DNA from: Gammaproteobacteria bacterium
Lineage (GTDB): Bacteria > Pseudomonadota > Gammaproteobacteria > GCA-2400775
Assembly: GCA_015492075.1 (NCBI GenBank)
Contig: WGFU01000034.1
Coordinates: 71,566 to 110,687, forward strand
Direction of reading: 5' to 3'
Length of the DNA: 39,122 bases
The notes under the pieces are model-generated. The model worked only from the letters and a program-made list of their open reading frames with translations, was not told the DNA's origin and made no database searches. The position numbers and the translations under genes were made by a program. Positions 1 through 10,042 of the stretch are shown one piece after another. Every line of letters begins with the position of its first letter. Positions within the stretch are counted from its first letter, which is position 1.

Positions 1-8
1 ATGTTGGC

Positions 9-962
9 ATGTTAAGTACTATCATAAGTGACGAGCTCGCTGGAATGCGGCTCGATCAGGCGTTGGCGCGTTTGTGGCCCGAATATTCGCGTTCACGCCT
101 GAAACAGTGGGTGGATGAGGGGCTGGTCAGCGTTAACAGCAAGGTTATGCGGCCGAAAGATAAGGTGCGTGAGGGCGATAAGGTCTTACTGCAACCTCAG
201 CAAATCCCCGATCAGAGTTGGCTGGCAGAAGATATAGCCATTGATGTCGTCTACGAAGATGATGAGATTATCGTCGTCAACAAGGCGGCGGGAATCGTCG
301 TTCACCCGGCGGCGGGTAACTATCAGGGAACCTTGGCCAATGCCTTATTACATCATGCGCCAGACCTTGTCAGTGTGCCGCGTGTCGGGATTGTGCATCG
401 TCTCGACAAAGACACGACAGGTTTGTTGGTGATAGCCAGAACGCTGCGAGCACATAAATCCCTGATCGAACAGCTGGAGGCGCGTCGAGTTAAGCGCAAA
501 TATGTTGCGATTGCTCAGGGTGTCATGGTGTCAGGTGCCACGATTGATGCGCCCATAGCCAGACACCCAGTGAATCGTCAACGCATGGCCGTAGTCAGGA
601 CGGGTCGTGAAGCCATTACCCACTATCGGGTGCGCGAGCGCTTTCGTCGCCATACCATGGTCGATGTGCAACTTGAAACCGGTCGCACTCATCAGATTCG
701 TGTCCACATGGCGCATATCAAATGCCCGCTATTGGGTGACCCCGTTTACAACGGGCGGGCACGCAGAATGGCTGGCGCCTCACCTGAATTGACGGCGTGT
801 TTGGACAGCTTCAGACGCCAAGCGTTACATGCCTTTGAGCTGGAACTCGTGCATCCCGCCAGCAAAGAGACCGTTGGATGGCAGGCCCCGATTCCTGACG
901 ATCTGTTGACAGTCGCTGAGGCCTTGCGCCGTGATTGCCAGTTACATCTTGAAGACAGGTAG
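9..962 (+). CDS. rluD: 23S rRNA pseudouridine synthase, RluD type
   Basis: RluA-family pseudouridine synthase of 317 aa. By family it isomerises uridines in the helix 69 loop of 23S rRNA, late in large-subunit assembly. An S4 RNA-binding domain covers about residues 12-75. The catalytic domain follows, with the signature HRLDKDTTGLL at 130-140 and catalytic Asp133. The ending GRTHQIRVHMAHI is the second family hallmark. The ATG at position 1 runs into a stop after four codons, so the ATG at 9 is used. The gene before it lies outside the window. pgeF follows after 9 bp, the usual rluD-pgeF pair. RluD rather than RluC is inferred from the S4 domain plus the pgeF neighbour. Confidence 0.93.
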   Translation: MLSTIISDELAGMRLDQALARLWPEYSRSRLKQWVDEGLVSVNSKVMRPKDKVREGDKVLLQPQQIPDQSWLAEDIAIDVVYEDDEIIVVNKAAGIVVHPAAGNYQGTLANALLHHAPDLVSVPRVGIVHRLDKDTTGLLVIARTLRAHKSLIEQLEARRVKRKYVAIAQGVMVSGATIDAPIARHPVNRQRMAVVRTGREAITHYRVRERFRRHTMVDVQLETGRTHQIRVHMAHIKCPLLGDPVYNGRARRMAGASPELTACLDSFRRQALHAFELELVHPASKETVGWQAPIPDDLLTVAEALRRDCQLHLEDR

Positions 963-971
963 CCAATAGCG

Positions 972-1703
972 TTGAAGTCATCATTGATTTATCCTGACTG
1001 GCCCGCGCCATGTTGGCTACATTCGGTCTCGACCACGCGCCAAGGGGGGATTAGCGCCAAGCCATTTTCAGGTTTTAATCTGGCGCTGCATGTGGGTGAT
1101 GAAGCAGATGATGTCATGTTGAATCGCGCCCAACTCGCTGGTCTCGCCAGCTTGCCAGGGCAGCCACATTGGCTGACCCAGGTGCATGGCAATAGCGTCG
1201 TCGCAGCGGGACAGGATGCGTTGCCCGAGGCCGATGCTGCGTATACCCGTGAAGCGGGCGCGGTATGTGCGGTGATGACGGCAGATTGTTTGCCTATACT
1301 CTTGTGTCATAGACAGCAAAGGGTGGTGGCCGCTGTGCATGTTGGTTGGCGGGGTTTGGCCGCCGGTGTGATCGAGGCAGTCCTGTCAAAGTTTCCTGTG
1401 GACAAGCAAAACGTAATGGCTTGGCTCGGGCCTGCCATCAGTACCCAGGCTTTTGAGGTGGGAGATGATGTCTATCAGGCATTAGCGTTAGACAAGAGAA
1501 GTGCGTCGTGTTTTATCGCAGGTGATAGTGGCCATTGGTATGCCGATCTGTATGAGCTGGCGCGAATACGCCTGCGTCAAACAGGTGTCGATGCTATTTA
1601 CGGCAGTGATTTTTGCACCTACCGTGACGCACAGCATTTTTTCTCTTACCGTCGTGACGGTAAGACCGGTAGGATGGCTAGCCTGGTCTGGATGAGTGCG
1701 TAG
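972..1703 (+). CDS. pgeF: PgeF/YfiH-family protein (polyphenol oxidase fold)
   Basis: DUF152/YfiH family, 243 aa. Members are related to LACC1. E. coli PgeF is reported to correct peptidoglycan by removing misincorporated L-Ser from UDP-MurNAc; older annotation says polyphenol oxidase. The His-Cys-His metal/active-site set is visible: VHGN (H72), TADCLPIL (C106) and AVHVGWRG (H123). WLGPAI and FFSYRRDGKTGRMAS near the end also match. The start is a TTG at 972, chosen because MKSSLIYPDWPAP aligns with the E. coli N-terminus and no ATG or GTG is near. The stop codon directly abuts that of convergent tesA, with no spacer and no visible terminator. Confidence 0.9.
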   Translation: MKSSLIYPDWPAPCWLHSVSTTRQGGISAKPFSGFNLALHVGDEADDVMLNRAQLAGLASLPGQPHWLTQVHGNSVVAAGQDALPEADAAYTREAGAVCAVMTADCLPILLCHRQQRVVAAVHVGWRGLAAGVIEAVLSKFPVDKQNVMAWLGPAISTQAFEVGDDVYQALALDKRSASCFIAGDSGHWYADLYELARIRLRQTGVDAIYGSDFCTYRDAQHFFSYRRDGKTGRMASLVWMSA

Positions 1704-2336
1704 TTATTTGAGTAAGGATGTAACGGCTGGCCAGACATTGTCCAGTATTCTGTCTTGTGCTGCGCGATTGGGGTGTACGCGGTCTGGCAGGAAATATTCT
1801 GGATTGTCTTCAAACCCTTTTAATATCGACGGAACCAGTGCGACCCCATGTTTGTCCGCCAATAGAGAATAACTGTTGCGAAAGTCGCCAGTGTATTGTG
1901 GACCATAGTTGGGAGGCAGGTTAACCCCCAACAGCAATACCTTTGAGTCATTGGCTTGTGCTGTCGCAATCATGCGGCCAAGATTGTTTCTCATCTCGAC
2001 GAGCGATAAACCGCGCAGACCGTCATTGGCGCCGAGCTCAATAATTGTTAGCGTGGGCCGTGCGTGACGCAGTGCATTATCGATGCGGCTTACACCGCTG
2101 GCAGTGGTGTCACCGCTGATGCTGGCGTTGATGACATTAAAAGAGAGATTGTTTTCAAGCAAACGCTTTTGCAGCAAGCTCACCCAGCCTGCTGCTGGCG
2201 GCATATTATAGGCAGCACTGAGGCTGTCGCCGATAACGAGAATGCTTGGTTTGCCAACAGTAGACGCGGACGCAGTTGATACACATAAGACAATAGCAAC
2301 TATATGAGTAAAAAAGGCTGTAATGAATTTATCCAT
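1704..2336 (-). CDS. tesA: Periplasmic SGNH lysophospholipase/thioesterase, TesA type
   Basis: Secreted GDSL/SGNH hydrolase of 210 aa. It hydrolyses acyl thioesters, lysophospholipids and esters in the periplasm. A signal peptide covers about residues 1-25 (hydrophobic core then ASASTV). All four SGNH blocks are present: GDSLS with nucleophile Ser38, INASISGDT (Gly75), ELGAND (Asn104) and PDRVHPN with Asp185 and His188. The open frame extends 64 codons upstream, but that part lies inside the divergent ABC gene and has no protein character. I therefore place the start at the ATG just before the signal peptide, with an AGG 10 nt upstream. The first 14 bp overlap the 5' end of the opposite-strand ABC gene, as in the E. 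coli tesA/ybbA arrangement. Confidence 0.92.
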   Translation of the reverse strand: MDKFITAFFTHIVAIVLCVSTASASTVGKPSILVIGDSLSAAYNMPPAAGWVSLLQKRLLENNLSFNVINASISGDTTASGVSRIDNALRHARPTLTIIELGANDGLRGLSLVEMRNNLGRMIATAQANDSKVLLLGVNLPPNYGPQYTGDFRNSYSLLADKHGVALVPSILKGFEDNPEYFLPDRVHPNRAAQDRILDNVWPAVTSLLK

Positions 2337-3030
2337 GAATATCAAACCTGTGTCTGCGCCAGTATTGCTTGTTTCCTCGCTCTCGAAAACCGTTAATGGC
2401 CCTGGCGGGCGTCTGCAATTACTGCATGATATCAACTTTAGCGTCAATGCCGGAGAGCGTGTTGCGATTGTAGGTGCATCGGGCGCCGGCAAATCGACCT
2501 TGCTGGGATTGCTTGCAGGCTTGGACACCCCCAGTACCGGCTCAGTTCACCTTGACGGGGTATCCATGTTTGACCTTGATGAAGATCAGCGTGCGCGCTT
2601 ACGTGGTGACAACATTAGTTTTGTTTTTCAATCGTTTCAATTGTTGGTCAATTTAACCGCATTGGAAAATGTGGCCTTGCCGCTGGAAATAAAAGGTGAC
2701 GCTGGCGCACTGGCCAAAGCCCGTAAGCGTTTGCACGAAGTGGGTTTGGCAGAACGGATACATCATTATCCATCGCAATTATCCGGCGGTGAGCAGCAAC
2801 GGGTCGCGTTGGCACGTGCATTTGTGACCGAACCAAAGCTACTTTTTGCCGATGAACCCACGGGTAGTCTCGACAGCAATACTGGTGAAGCCGTCATTGA
2901 ATTGCTGACTCGTCTTAACCAGGAGCACGGCTCGACATTATTGATTGTGACTCACGATGACAAAGTGGCGCGGTATTGCCAACGCACCATAACAATGGAG
3001 GCGGGGCGTATTATGGAATCGCAGGCGTGA
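2323..3030 (+). CDS. ybbA: ABC transporter ATP-binding protein, YbbA/LolD-like
   Basis: ATPase subunit of a MacB/LolD-type ABC system, 235 aa. Walker A is GASGAGKS (51-58), the Q-loop Gln is Q103, the signature LSGGEQQRVALARA starts at 153, Walker B is LLFADEP (173-179) and the switch His is H211. The start is the ATG at 2323 with an AAAAGG 5 nt upstream; a second in-frame ATG sits at 2335, base-overlapping the tesA start on the other strand. It overlaps the permease gene by 4 bp, so the two are surely co-translated. The substrate is unknown. Adjacency to tesA and the permease's YbbP similarity favour YbbA over LolD. Confidence 0.92.
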   Translation: MNLSMNIKPVSAPVLLVSSLSKTVNGPGGRLQLLHDINFSVNAGERVAIVGASGAGKSTLLGLLAGLDTPSTGSVHLDGVSMFDLDEDQRARLRGDNISFVFQSFQLLVNLTALENVALPLEIKGDAGALAKARKRLHEVGLAERIHHYPSQLSGGEQQRVALARAFVTEPKLLFADEPTGSLDSNTGEAVIELLTRLNQEHGSTLLIVTHDDKVARYCQRTITMEAGRIMESQA

Positions 3031-5516
3031 ATGGCTTGCGCTTATCACTGCGTATGTTGCGTCGTAGCTGGCGTAGTGGCGAGATACAAATACTGTTTTG
3101 GGCCTTGCTCATCGCTGTGGCCGGCATGACGGCCGTTGAGGCGTTTACCGATCGCGTGCAACAGGCGCTCGAAAACCAGGCCAGTGATCTATTGGCTGCC
3201 GATTTGGTATTGCAATCGGATCACCCTATTGAAAATGCTTTTGTCGAGCGAGCGCAAGAGCTTGGTTTGCAATTTGATTTTAAAACCGAATTTCCGAGCA
3301 TCGTCACCGCTGGCGATACATTACAGTTAGGTGCCATCAAGGCGGTGGGCGGCGCTTACCCGTTGCGTGGACATTTACGTATTAGTGATGATATCGGTGC
3401 GGCAGCGGTTGCAACCACACAAGGGCCGTCGCCCGGTCAGGCATGGCTGGGCGCTCGCATATGGTCGCAACTGGCGCTTGATGCCGGCGACAAGATCAAA
3501 CTTGGCGCCAAGACCTTTACAGTGACCGCAGTCCTGTGGCAAGAACCCGATCAGAGCAGTAATTTTTCAGCGCTAGCCCCGCGCGTGATGATTCACCTCG
3601 ATGACCTGGCGGCAACGGCCTTATTGCAGCGCGGCAGTCGTGCACGCTATACCTTATTACTGGCAGGAAGCCCGTCGCAGTTAAGCGGGTTTCGTCAAAA
3701 AGCCGAACCCTTGCTCAATCCCGATCAGCGTTTGCAAGATATTCGGCAAGCGCGGCCGCAGATGGATATTGCGCTCGAACGCGCTGATCGTTTTTTGGCC
3801 CTGGCTGCCATGGTCAGTGTCGTTTTGGCGGGCGTGGCTATTGTTAGTGCCAGTCGCCGTTATTTGTCGCGCCACCTGGATGCTTGTGCCGTCTTGCGCT
3901 GCATGGGGGCAAGCTACCAAACTATATTCACGATTATCGCTGGTCAGCTTGTGGTTGCCGGCATGGCTGCAGCGGCTCTGGGTGTGGCGCTGGGCTATGG
4001 CGCCCAGTTTTTGTTGGGTCAAGCATTGGCCCCTTTGCTGCCCGGTCAACTGCCTTTGCCAGGCTGGCTGCCAGGCCTCGGTGCATTTCTGCTCGGCACC
4101 GTTTTATTGTTAAGTTTTGCTTTGCCGACATTGTTGCAGTTAAGAAAGGTACCGGCCTTGCGTGTCTTGCGCCATGATCTGGGTAATCTCGAAGCGCAGG
4201 GTATCACAGTCTACGCCCTCGGTATGGCGGTCGTAGCAGTGCTAATGGTATGGCAGGTACGGGACATCCTATTAGTTGCCTATGTTGTATTAGGTGTGGT
4301 GATGGCGGCCGCCTTGCTCTACGCTGCGGCATGGATAATGATTCGTTTGCTACGAGCAGTTCCCTTGAAGAATGGTTATGGCTGGCGTCTTGGTTTGCGT
4401 GCGATGACGCAGCGTGGTAGCGACACCGCCAGACAGTTGACGGCCTGCGGTATTGGCTTGATGGTGCTGTTGTTGCTGGCATTGATTCGTAACGATCTAT
4501 TAGGGCAATGGCAGGCCAGTTTGCCGGACAAAGCCCCCAATCAATTTTTAATTAACCTGTTGCCAGATCAACAGCAGCAATTATACGGTTTGTTTGATCA
4601 GCACGAAGTTGAGCGTCCGCTGCTGCACCCAACAGTGCGCGGACGTTTGGTGGCGATCAATGGAGAGGATGTCAGCAAAGTAGATGTTGATGGTGATCAT
4701 GCCGGACAAGGTCGGTCGACGAGAAGTTTAAATTTTTCGTTTTCGAGTTCTGAGCCAGAATACAGCCCGGTAGTCGCAGGTCGTTGGTGGTCCGAGAGCG
4801 AGAGCGGCTTGGTTTCGTTAGAGCAAGAGTTCGCCCAGCGTATCGATGCCAGGATAGGCGACCTTATTCGTATCAATGTGGCAGGGGTGGAGCTTGAAGC
4901 GGAGGTGGCGAATTTACGCAAAGTCGAGTGGGAATCCTTTAGGGTCAATTTTTATATGATCTTTTCGCCTGATGTGATGGCGAACCAGCCAGTAACTTAT
5001 ATTTCGTCTTATTACCAACCCGAGACGGCACGCCGTTTATTGCGTGACATCGTTGCGCAGTTGCCCAATGTGACGCTTATCGATGTTGGTAGTATGGTGA
5101 CGCAGATAAAGCAAATTATCGACCGTGTGACGCGGACGGTAGAGCTTGTTTTTATTTTTACGTTAGGTGCGGGCGGTGTGGTGTTGTTCGCCGCCATTCA
5201 TGCAACGCTGGATCAACGTATCCGGCATAGCGCCTTGATGCGAGCATTAGGCGCGAGCCGTCGTCAGCTTAACCAGGCAAACCTAGTGGAGTTTATAGGC
5301 CTGGGATTAATGGCAGGTTTTATCGCCTCTGCCGTGGCGACTGTTGTTGCCAGTGTGATCGCATCGCTACTGTTTGATCTGGTGATCATTATTAATCCCC
5401 TGGTATGGTTATGGGGGATTATTCTTGGCGTGCTGTTGGTCAGCATGGTCGGTTTTAGTGCGACACGGCATGTGCTACGGCAACCACCTTGGCAAGTGCT
5501 AAGAACACTGGATTAA
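3027..5516 (+). CDS. ybbP: FtsX-like ABC permease, YbbP type
   Basis: Large inner-membrane permease of about 829 aa, partner of the preceding ATPase. Recognised by overall similarity to E. coli YbbP, including the N-terminal TM followed by a periplasmic MacB-PCD-like domain and conserved stretches such as KAVGGAYPLRG, LRKVEWESFRVNFYMIF and MRALGASRRQL. Two FtsX-type membrane blocks of several helices are seen at about residues 250-480 and 700-825. The frame is open back to a TTG at 2976, but a GTG at 3027 forming a GTGA overlap with the ybbA stop gives a family-like N-terminus (MNGLRLSLRMLRRSWRSG). There is no good Shine-Dalgarno, consistent with translational coupling. It is a putative exporter; the substrate cannot be read from sequence. 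Confidence 0.87.
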   Translation: MNGLRLSLRMLRRSWRSGEIQILFWALLIAVAGMTAVEAFTDRVQQALENQASDLLAADLVLQSDHPIENAFVERAQELGLQFDFKTEFPSIVTAGDTLQLGAIKAVGGAYPLRGHLRISDDIGAAAVATTQGPSPGQAWLGARIWSQLALDAGDKIKLGAKTFTVTAVLWQEPDQSSNFSALAPRVMIHLDDLAATALLQRGSRARYTLLLAGSPSQLSGFRQKAEPLLNPDQRLQDIRQARPQMDIALERADRFLALAAMVSVVLAGVAIVSASRRYLSRHLDACAVLRCMGASYQTIFTIIAGQLVVAGMAAAALGVALGYGAQFLLGQALAPLLPGQLPLPGWLPGLGAFLLGTVLLLSFALPTLLQLRKVPALRVLRHDLGNLEAQGITVYALGMAVVAVLMVWQVRDILLVAYVVLGVVMAAALLYAAAWIMIRLLRAVPLKNGYGWRLGLRAMTQRGSDTARQLTACGIGLMVLLLLALIRNDLLGQWQASLPDKAPNQFLINLLPDQQQQLYGLFDQHEVERPLLHPTVRGRLVAINGEDVSKVDVDGDHAGQGRSTRSLNFSFSSSEPEYSPVVAGRWWSESESGLVSLEQEFAQRIDARIGDLIRINVAGVELEAEVANLRKVEWESFRVNFYMIFSPDVMANQPVTYISSYYQPETARRLLRDIVAQLPNVTLIDVGSMVTQIKQIIDRVTRTVELVFIFTLGAGGVVLFAAIHATLDQRIRHSALMRALGASRRQLNQANLVEFIGLGLMAGFIASAVATVVASVIASLLFDLVIIINPLVWLWGIILGVLLVSMVGFSATRHVLRQPPWQVLRTLD

Positions 5517-5549
5517 GTATTCTTAGCATACTTGATTCGGATCTGATGG

Positions 5550-6110
5550 CTATTGCTTACTGGTTTTGGCTCCGACATCACGCAATAACCACTCCAATTT
5601 TTTTAAGCCAGTTTTGATTTTCTCAGGAGCGCCGTTGCCAAAATACGCTTGCCGGCTTAACACGCTGTCGAGAATGGTGCCCTTGCTATACTGAACATTA
5701 AAAATTGCCGCCACATCAGCATCGGGGTGTTTCTCTTTAAGTCGTTTAAAATAATTGATGATTTTTTCACCTGTAATATAGGATCGAGTAACCTTATTTA
5801 GTACGACATGCATCAATGATTCACCTTGCAGTTCGCCGCAGTTAATTTCAAGATAGATGCGTTCCAGTCGTAACTGTTGCTCTGCCAGTAAAGCAAAGAA
5901 CTGTGTATATTGATTGCGTTCGACGTTTTTGCATAGTTCGGTGACGATATGAGCCCGTTTTTTCGGGTCAGCTGAAATATGAGAATCCTTAACGAACCCG
6001 GAGGCGCTGCTAACACTGTCATGCAGTGGTTCACTTTTGGTGGGAATACCGGCCAGACTGGCTTGGCCAAATAGTGCTGTGATCAGTAATAAGCGTAAGC
6101 AATATTTCAT
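5550..6110 (-). CDS. Secreted DUF3718-like protein, function unknown
   Basis: A 186-aa protein with a clear signal peptide (about residues 1-20, LLLITALFGQASLA). The start is the ATG at 6110, with AGGA 6 nt upstream. The middle reads ELCKNVERNQ, then LRLERIY, then INCGELQGESLM. From memory this resembles DUF3718, in which two conserved cysteines flank a basic, Leu-rich helix (C-x2-V ... L-R-x-I-Y ... C-x-G-x-x-L). Here the two Cys could form a periplasmic disulfide. The C-terminal 90 residues look helical and I do not recognise them. It lies 65 bp downstream of the tautomerase gene on the same strand and may share its transcript. The domain match needs a profile search. Confidence 0.7.
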   Translation of the reverse strand: MKYCLRLLLITALFGQASLAGIPTKSEPLHDSVSSASGFVKDSHISADPKKRAHIVTELCKNVERNQYTQFFALLAEQQLRLERIYLEINCGELQGESLMHVVLNKVTRSYITGEKIINYFKRLKEKHPDADVAAIFNVQYSKGTILDSVLSRQAYFGNGAPEKIKTGLKKLEWLLRDVGAKTSKQ

Positions 6111-6175
6111 TGTGTGTCCTGGCATGGTGTTATATTGGTAACAGAGACTATTAGGTCGGCAGCTACGCCGTAAAA

Positions 6176-6520
6176 CTAAAAAGTGCCGCTGTTCCAGCCC
6201 CACAGATGGCGCTCGGCACTGCTGAACTCGATATAGACACGGCTGGCGTGAACAGGCATGTGCAGGGCAAGCAGTTGGCTCAGGGTGTTAGCGAGGGTGG
6301 CTGTTTCAGCCTCAGGCAAGCCGATACTTTTTAGCTCAAGATAGGCTAGCGGTGCATCACTGCCAGCAAAACTCATATCTGCGCAGTGTGTATAGCTGAT
6401 CATGACGTATTTTTCGGGCTTCCCAAGCCGGGTCGAGACGGTTTGCGAGGCGTCTCGAAGTAATTCTTTGCGCTGGTCAGGACTCAGCTTTACGTTGGTT
6501 TTAATGGCCAAATACGGCAT
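6176..6520 (-). CDS. MIF/phenylpyruvate tautomerase family protein
   Basis: A 114-aa member of the macrophage migration inhibitory factor branch of the tautomerase superfamily. It begins Met-Pro, so removal of Met exposes the catalytic N-terminal Pro. Matches to animal MIF run the whole length: TNV near the start, LGKPEKYVMIS, the GSxAP-like turn, VYIEF and the ending GWNSGTF (MIF has GWNNSTF). The CxxC of vertebrate MIF is absent. Expected to form a trimer with keto-enol tautomerase activity; the physiological substrate is unknown. There is no signal peptide. It reads away from the ilv operon, and no strong Shine-Dalgarno precedes the ATG. Confidence 0.85.
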   Translation of the reverse strand: MPYLAIKTNVKLSPDQRKELLRDASQTVSTRLGKPEKYVMISYTHCADMSFAGSDAPLAYLELKSIGLPEAETATLANTLSQLLALHMPVHASRVYIEFSSAERHLWGWNSGTF

Positions 6521-6674
6521 AAGCGGGGTTCTCTAGAGCAAAATTGCTGTTTTACTTGGCTTAAGGATAAGAATTCTAGGTCTAAACACCCAGAAGCATT
6601 ATACTGAATGGCAAGACCCGTGGCATAATACCTCGTTTTAACTCTTTGACTTACTCATTATTTAACTAAAGACC

Positions 6675-8423
6675 ATGCAGCAAAAATCTACTGGTGCCGA
6701 GATGTTAACCGGTGCGGAAATTCTGGCCCGGTGCCTGAAAGATGAAGGCGTTGAATTCGTCTTCGGCTACCCCGGTGGTGCGGTGTTGCACATCTACGAT
6801 GCCTTGTTCAAGCAGGAAGATGTCAAACACATCCTGGTGCGTCATGAGCAGGGCGCATCGCATGCCGCTGACGGCTACGCTCGCGCAACCGGTAAACCAG
6901 GTGTGCTGCTGGTGACCTCAGGTCCGGGGGCGACGAATGCCGTGACCGGTATCGCTACCGCCTATATGGATTCTATTCCTATGGTGATCATTACCGGTCA
7001 GGTGAATACCTGGGCCATCGGTAGTGATGCCTTTCAGGAAGTCGACGCTGTGGGTATTACCCGACCCTGCGTCAAGCATAATTTCCTGGTCAAGGATGTG
7101 AAAGATTTAGCTGAGACCATAAAAAAGGCCTTTTATCTGGCCAGCAGTGGCCGCCCTGGCCCGGTCGTTGTCGATGTACCGAAAGATGTCACGGCGTTGA
7201 CCACCACTTATCACTATCCTGACAAGGTCGAGATTCGTTCTTATAACCCGGTGGCGAAGGGGCACAACGGACAGATTAGGCGCGCCGTCAAATTATTGCA
7301 GCAAGCGAAAAAGCCAATGCTCTATACCGGTGGTGGTGTCGTGCTCGATAATGCGTCGCAAGTGTTAACCGAGTTTACGAAGATGCTGGGTTTCCCTATT
7401 ACCAATACGCTGATGGGCTTGGGCGCGTTCCCGGCGTCTGACAAGCAGTTTCTTGGTATGTTGGGTATGCACGGTACCTACGAAGCCAATATGGCTATGC
7501 ATGATTGTGATGTCTTGCTGGCAGTGGGCGCGCGCTTTGATGACCGTGTGGTAGGCAAGGTCGCAGAATTTTGCCCTGACGCAAAAATTATTCATATTGA
7601 TATCGATCCGGCATCGATCTCAAAGAGCGTTCGGGTGGATGTACCCATCGTTGGTTCTGTCAGCAGTGTTTTAACAGACATGATGATGCTATTGAAAGAA
7701 CAGGACTTTAAGACTGATAAAGATGCCATTGCAAAATGGTGGCAACAGATAGAAGACTGGCGCAGGCGTGATTGTCTGCGTTATGACACCAAGTCTGAAA
7801 TCATTAAACCGCAGGCTGTGATCGAAACTCTGCACAAGCTCACCGAGGGTGATGCATTCGTGACTTCAGATGTGGGGCAGCATCAGATGTGGGCGGCGCA
7901 GTATTATGGCTTTAATAAGCCGCGCCGCTGGATTAATTCAGGTGGTTTGGGCACCATGGGTTTTGGTTTGCCAGCAGCGATCGGTGTGCAGCTGGCCCAC
8001 CCTGACGAGACGGTGTGTTGTGTGACGGGCGAAGCCAGCATCATGATGTGTATTCAGGAGTTATCGACCTGTTTACAGTATGGTTTGCCAATCAATGTGG
8101 TGTCGCTGAATAATCGTTACATGGGCATGGTGCGGCAGTGGCAGGAATTCTTTTACGAAGGTCGTTACGCCATGTCATATATGGACGCGTTACCAGATTT
8201 TGTTGAATTAGCTCACAGTTTTGGTCACGTTGGACTTCGTGTTGAGTCACCGGCTGATGTCGAGGCGGCGCTCAAAGAAGCCATCGCCGATACCCAGCGG
8301 TTGTATTTTATTGATTTTGTCACGGATCAGTCTGAAAACGTTTTTCCGATGATCGAGCAGGGTAAGGGGCATCATGAGATGCATCTGCCGGCGCATATGA
8401 GCCCAGAACGAGATTTGGCTTAG
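6675..8423 (+). CDS. ilvI: Acetolactate synthase large (catalytic) subunit
   Basis: ThDP-dependent acetohydroxyacid synthase large subunit, 582 aa, the first common step of Ile/Val/Leu synthesis. The N-terminal ThDP domain carries catalytic Glu58 in [16 protein letters not shown]. The central domain is FAD-binding type ([12 protein letters not shown]). The C-terminal PP domain has [14 protein letters not shown] and the metal/ThDP motif at 452-480. That motif begins GEA rather than the textbook GDG, a variant I believe occurs in other proteobacteria. A second in-frame ATG at 6702 (MLTGAEIL) matches the E. coli IlvI start better; neither start has a strong ribosome site. First gene of the ilvI-ilvH-ilvC run. 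Confidence 0.96.
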   Translation: MQQKSTGAEMLTGAEILARCLKDEGVEFVFGYPGGAVLHIYDALFKQEDVKHILVRHEQGASHAADGYARATGKPGVLLVTSGPGATNAVTGIATAYMDSIPMVIITGQVNTWAIGSDAFQEVDAVGITRPCVKHNFLVKDVKDLAETIKKAFYLASSGRPGPVVVDVPKDVTALTTTYHYPDKVEIRSYNPVAKGHNGQIRRAVKLLQQAKKPMLYTGGGVVLDNASQVLTEFTKMLGFPITNTLMGLGAFPASDKQFLGMLGMHGTYEANMAMHDCDVLLAVGARFDDRVVGKVAEFCPDAKIIHIDIDPASISKSVRVDVPIVGSVSSVLTDMMMLLKEQDFKTDKDAIAKWWQQIEDWRRRDCLRYDTKSEIIKPQAVIETLHKLTEGDAFVTSDVGQHQMWAAQYYGFNKPRRWINSGGLGTMGFGLPAAIGVQLAHPDETVCCVTGEASIMMCIQELSTCLQYGLPINVVSLNNRYMGMVRQWQEFFYEGRYAMSYMDALPDFVELAHSFGHVGLRVESPADVEAALKEAIADTQRLYFIDFVTDQSENVFPMIEQGKGHHEMHLPAHMSPERDLA

Positions 8424-8433
8424 GGCCTTCACC

Positions 8434-8925
8434 ATGAGACACATTATTGCAATCTTACTTGAAAACGAAGCCGGCGCTTTGTCACGGGTATCAGGTTTAT
8501 TTTCTGCGCGCGGCTACAATATCGAGTCGTTGACCGTGGCAGCGACAGAAGATCCGACTTTGTCACGCATTACCCTGGTTACCAGAGGCTCGGATCAAAT
8601 CATTGAACAAATCATCAAGCAGCTGAACAAGCTGATCGATGTCGTCAAGCTCGTCGATTTGTCCGAGGATGAGCACATCGAGCGTGAACTGATGTTGGTC
8701 AAGATAAAAAGCAGTGGTAGTGATCGCGAAGAAATAAAGCGTCTAACTGAGATTTTTCGTGGTTGTATTATCGACGTCACGTCGCGTACCTATACTGTTG
8801 AGTTGACCGGCACAGGTGCCAAGCTGGATGCGTTTTTGCGGGCACTGGAAGCTGCGTCGATTATTGAAACCGTGCGTTCAGGTACATCAGGTATTGCGCG
8901 TGGTGATAAAGGCTTGAGTTTGTAA
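8434..8925 (+). CDS. ilvH: Acetolactate synthase small (regulatory) subunit
   Basis: A 163-aa regulatory subunit that activates the large subunit and confers valine feedback inhibition. The N-terminal ACT domain starts at once (MRHIIAILLENEAGALSRVSG, with the effector-site N11/G14 region), followed by RGYNIESLTVAATEDPTLSR. The C-terminal domain (about 80-160) includes REEIKRL and IARGDKGLSL. Length equals that of E. coli IlvH. It begins 10 bp after the large-subunit stop, so the two are co-translated. The frame and all ACT landmarks are intact. Confidence 0.96.
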   Translation: MRHIIAILLENEAGALSRVSGLFSARGYNIESLTVAATEDPTLSRITLVTRGSDQIIEQIIKQLNKLIDVVKLVDLSEDEHIERELMLVKIKSSGSDREEIKRLTEIFRGCIIDVTSRTYTVELTGTGAKLDAFLRALEAASIIETVRSGTSGIARGDKGLSL

Positions 8926-8957
8926 GCAGCCTGTTTTTGATTTCATTTTTCATTTAA

Positions 8958-10004
<1,047 letters not shown>

Positions 10005-10042
10005 TTATTGCTGTATAGCCTGGCGTAACACCCTGACCAAGC

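Noticed and set aside
5515-5533. AAGTAT/ATACTT inverted repeat between the convergent ybbP and DUF3718-like genes
   Set aside because: The stem is AT-rich and neither strand has a T-tract, so a terminator is not supported.
6521-6674. Search for a branched-chain leader peptide upstream of ilvI
   Set aside because: The only short frame (ATG at 6608, MARPVA) has one Val and no Ile or Leu run, and no terminator-like hairpin was seen.
8025-8035. GEA instead of GDG in the IlvI ThDP motif as a sign of inactivity
   Set aside because: Acidic-residue variants of this motif are, to my knowledge, found in working proteobacterial enzymes, and the rest of the site is intact.
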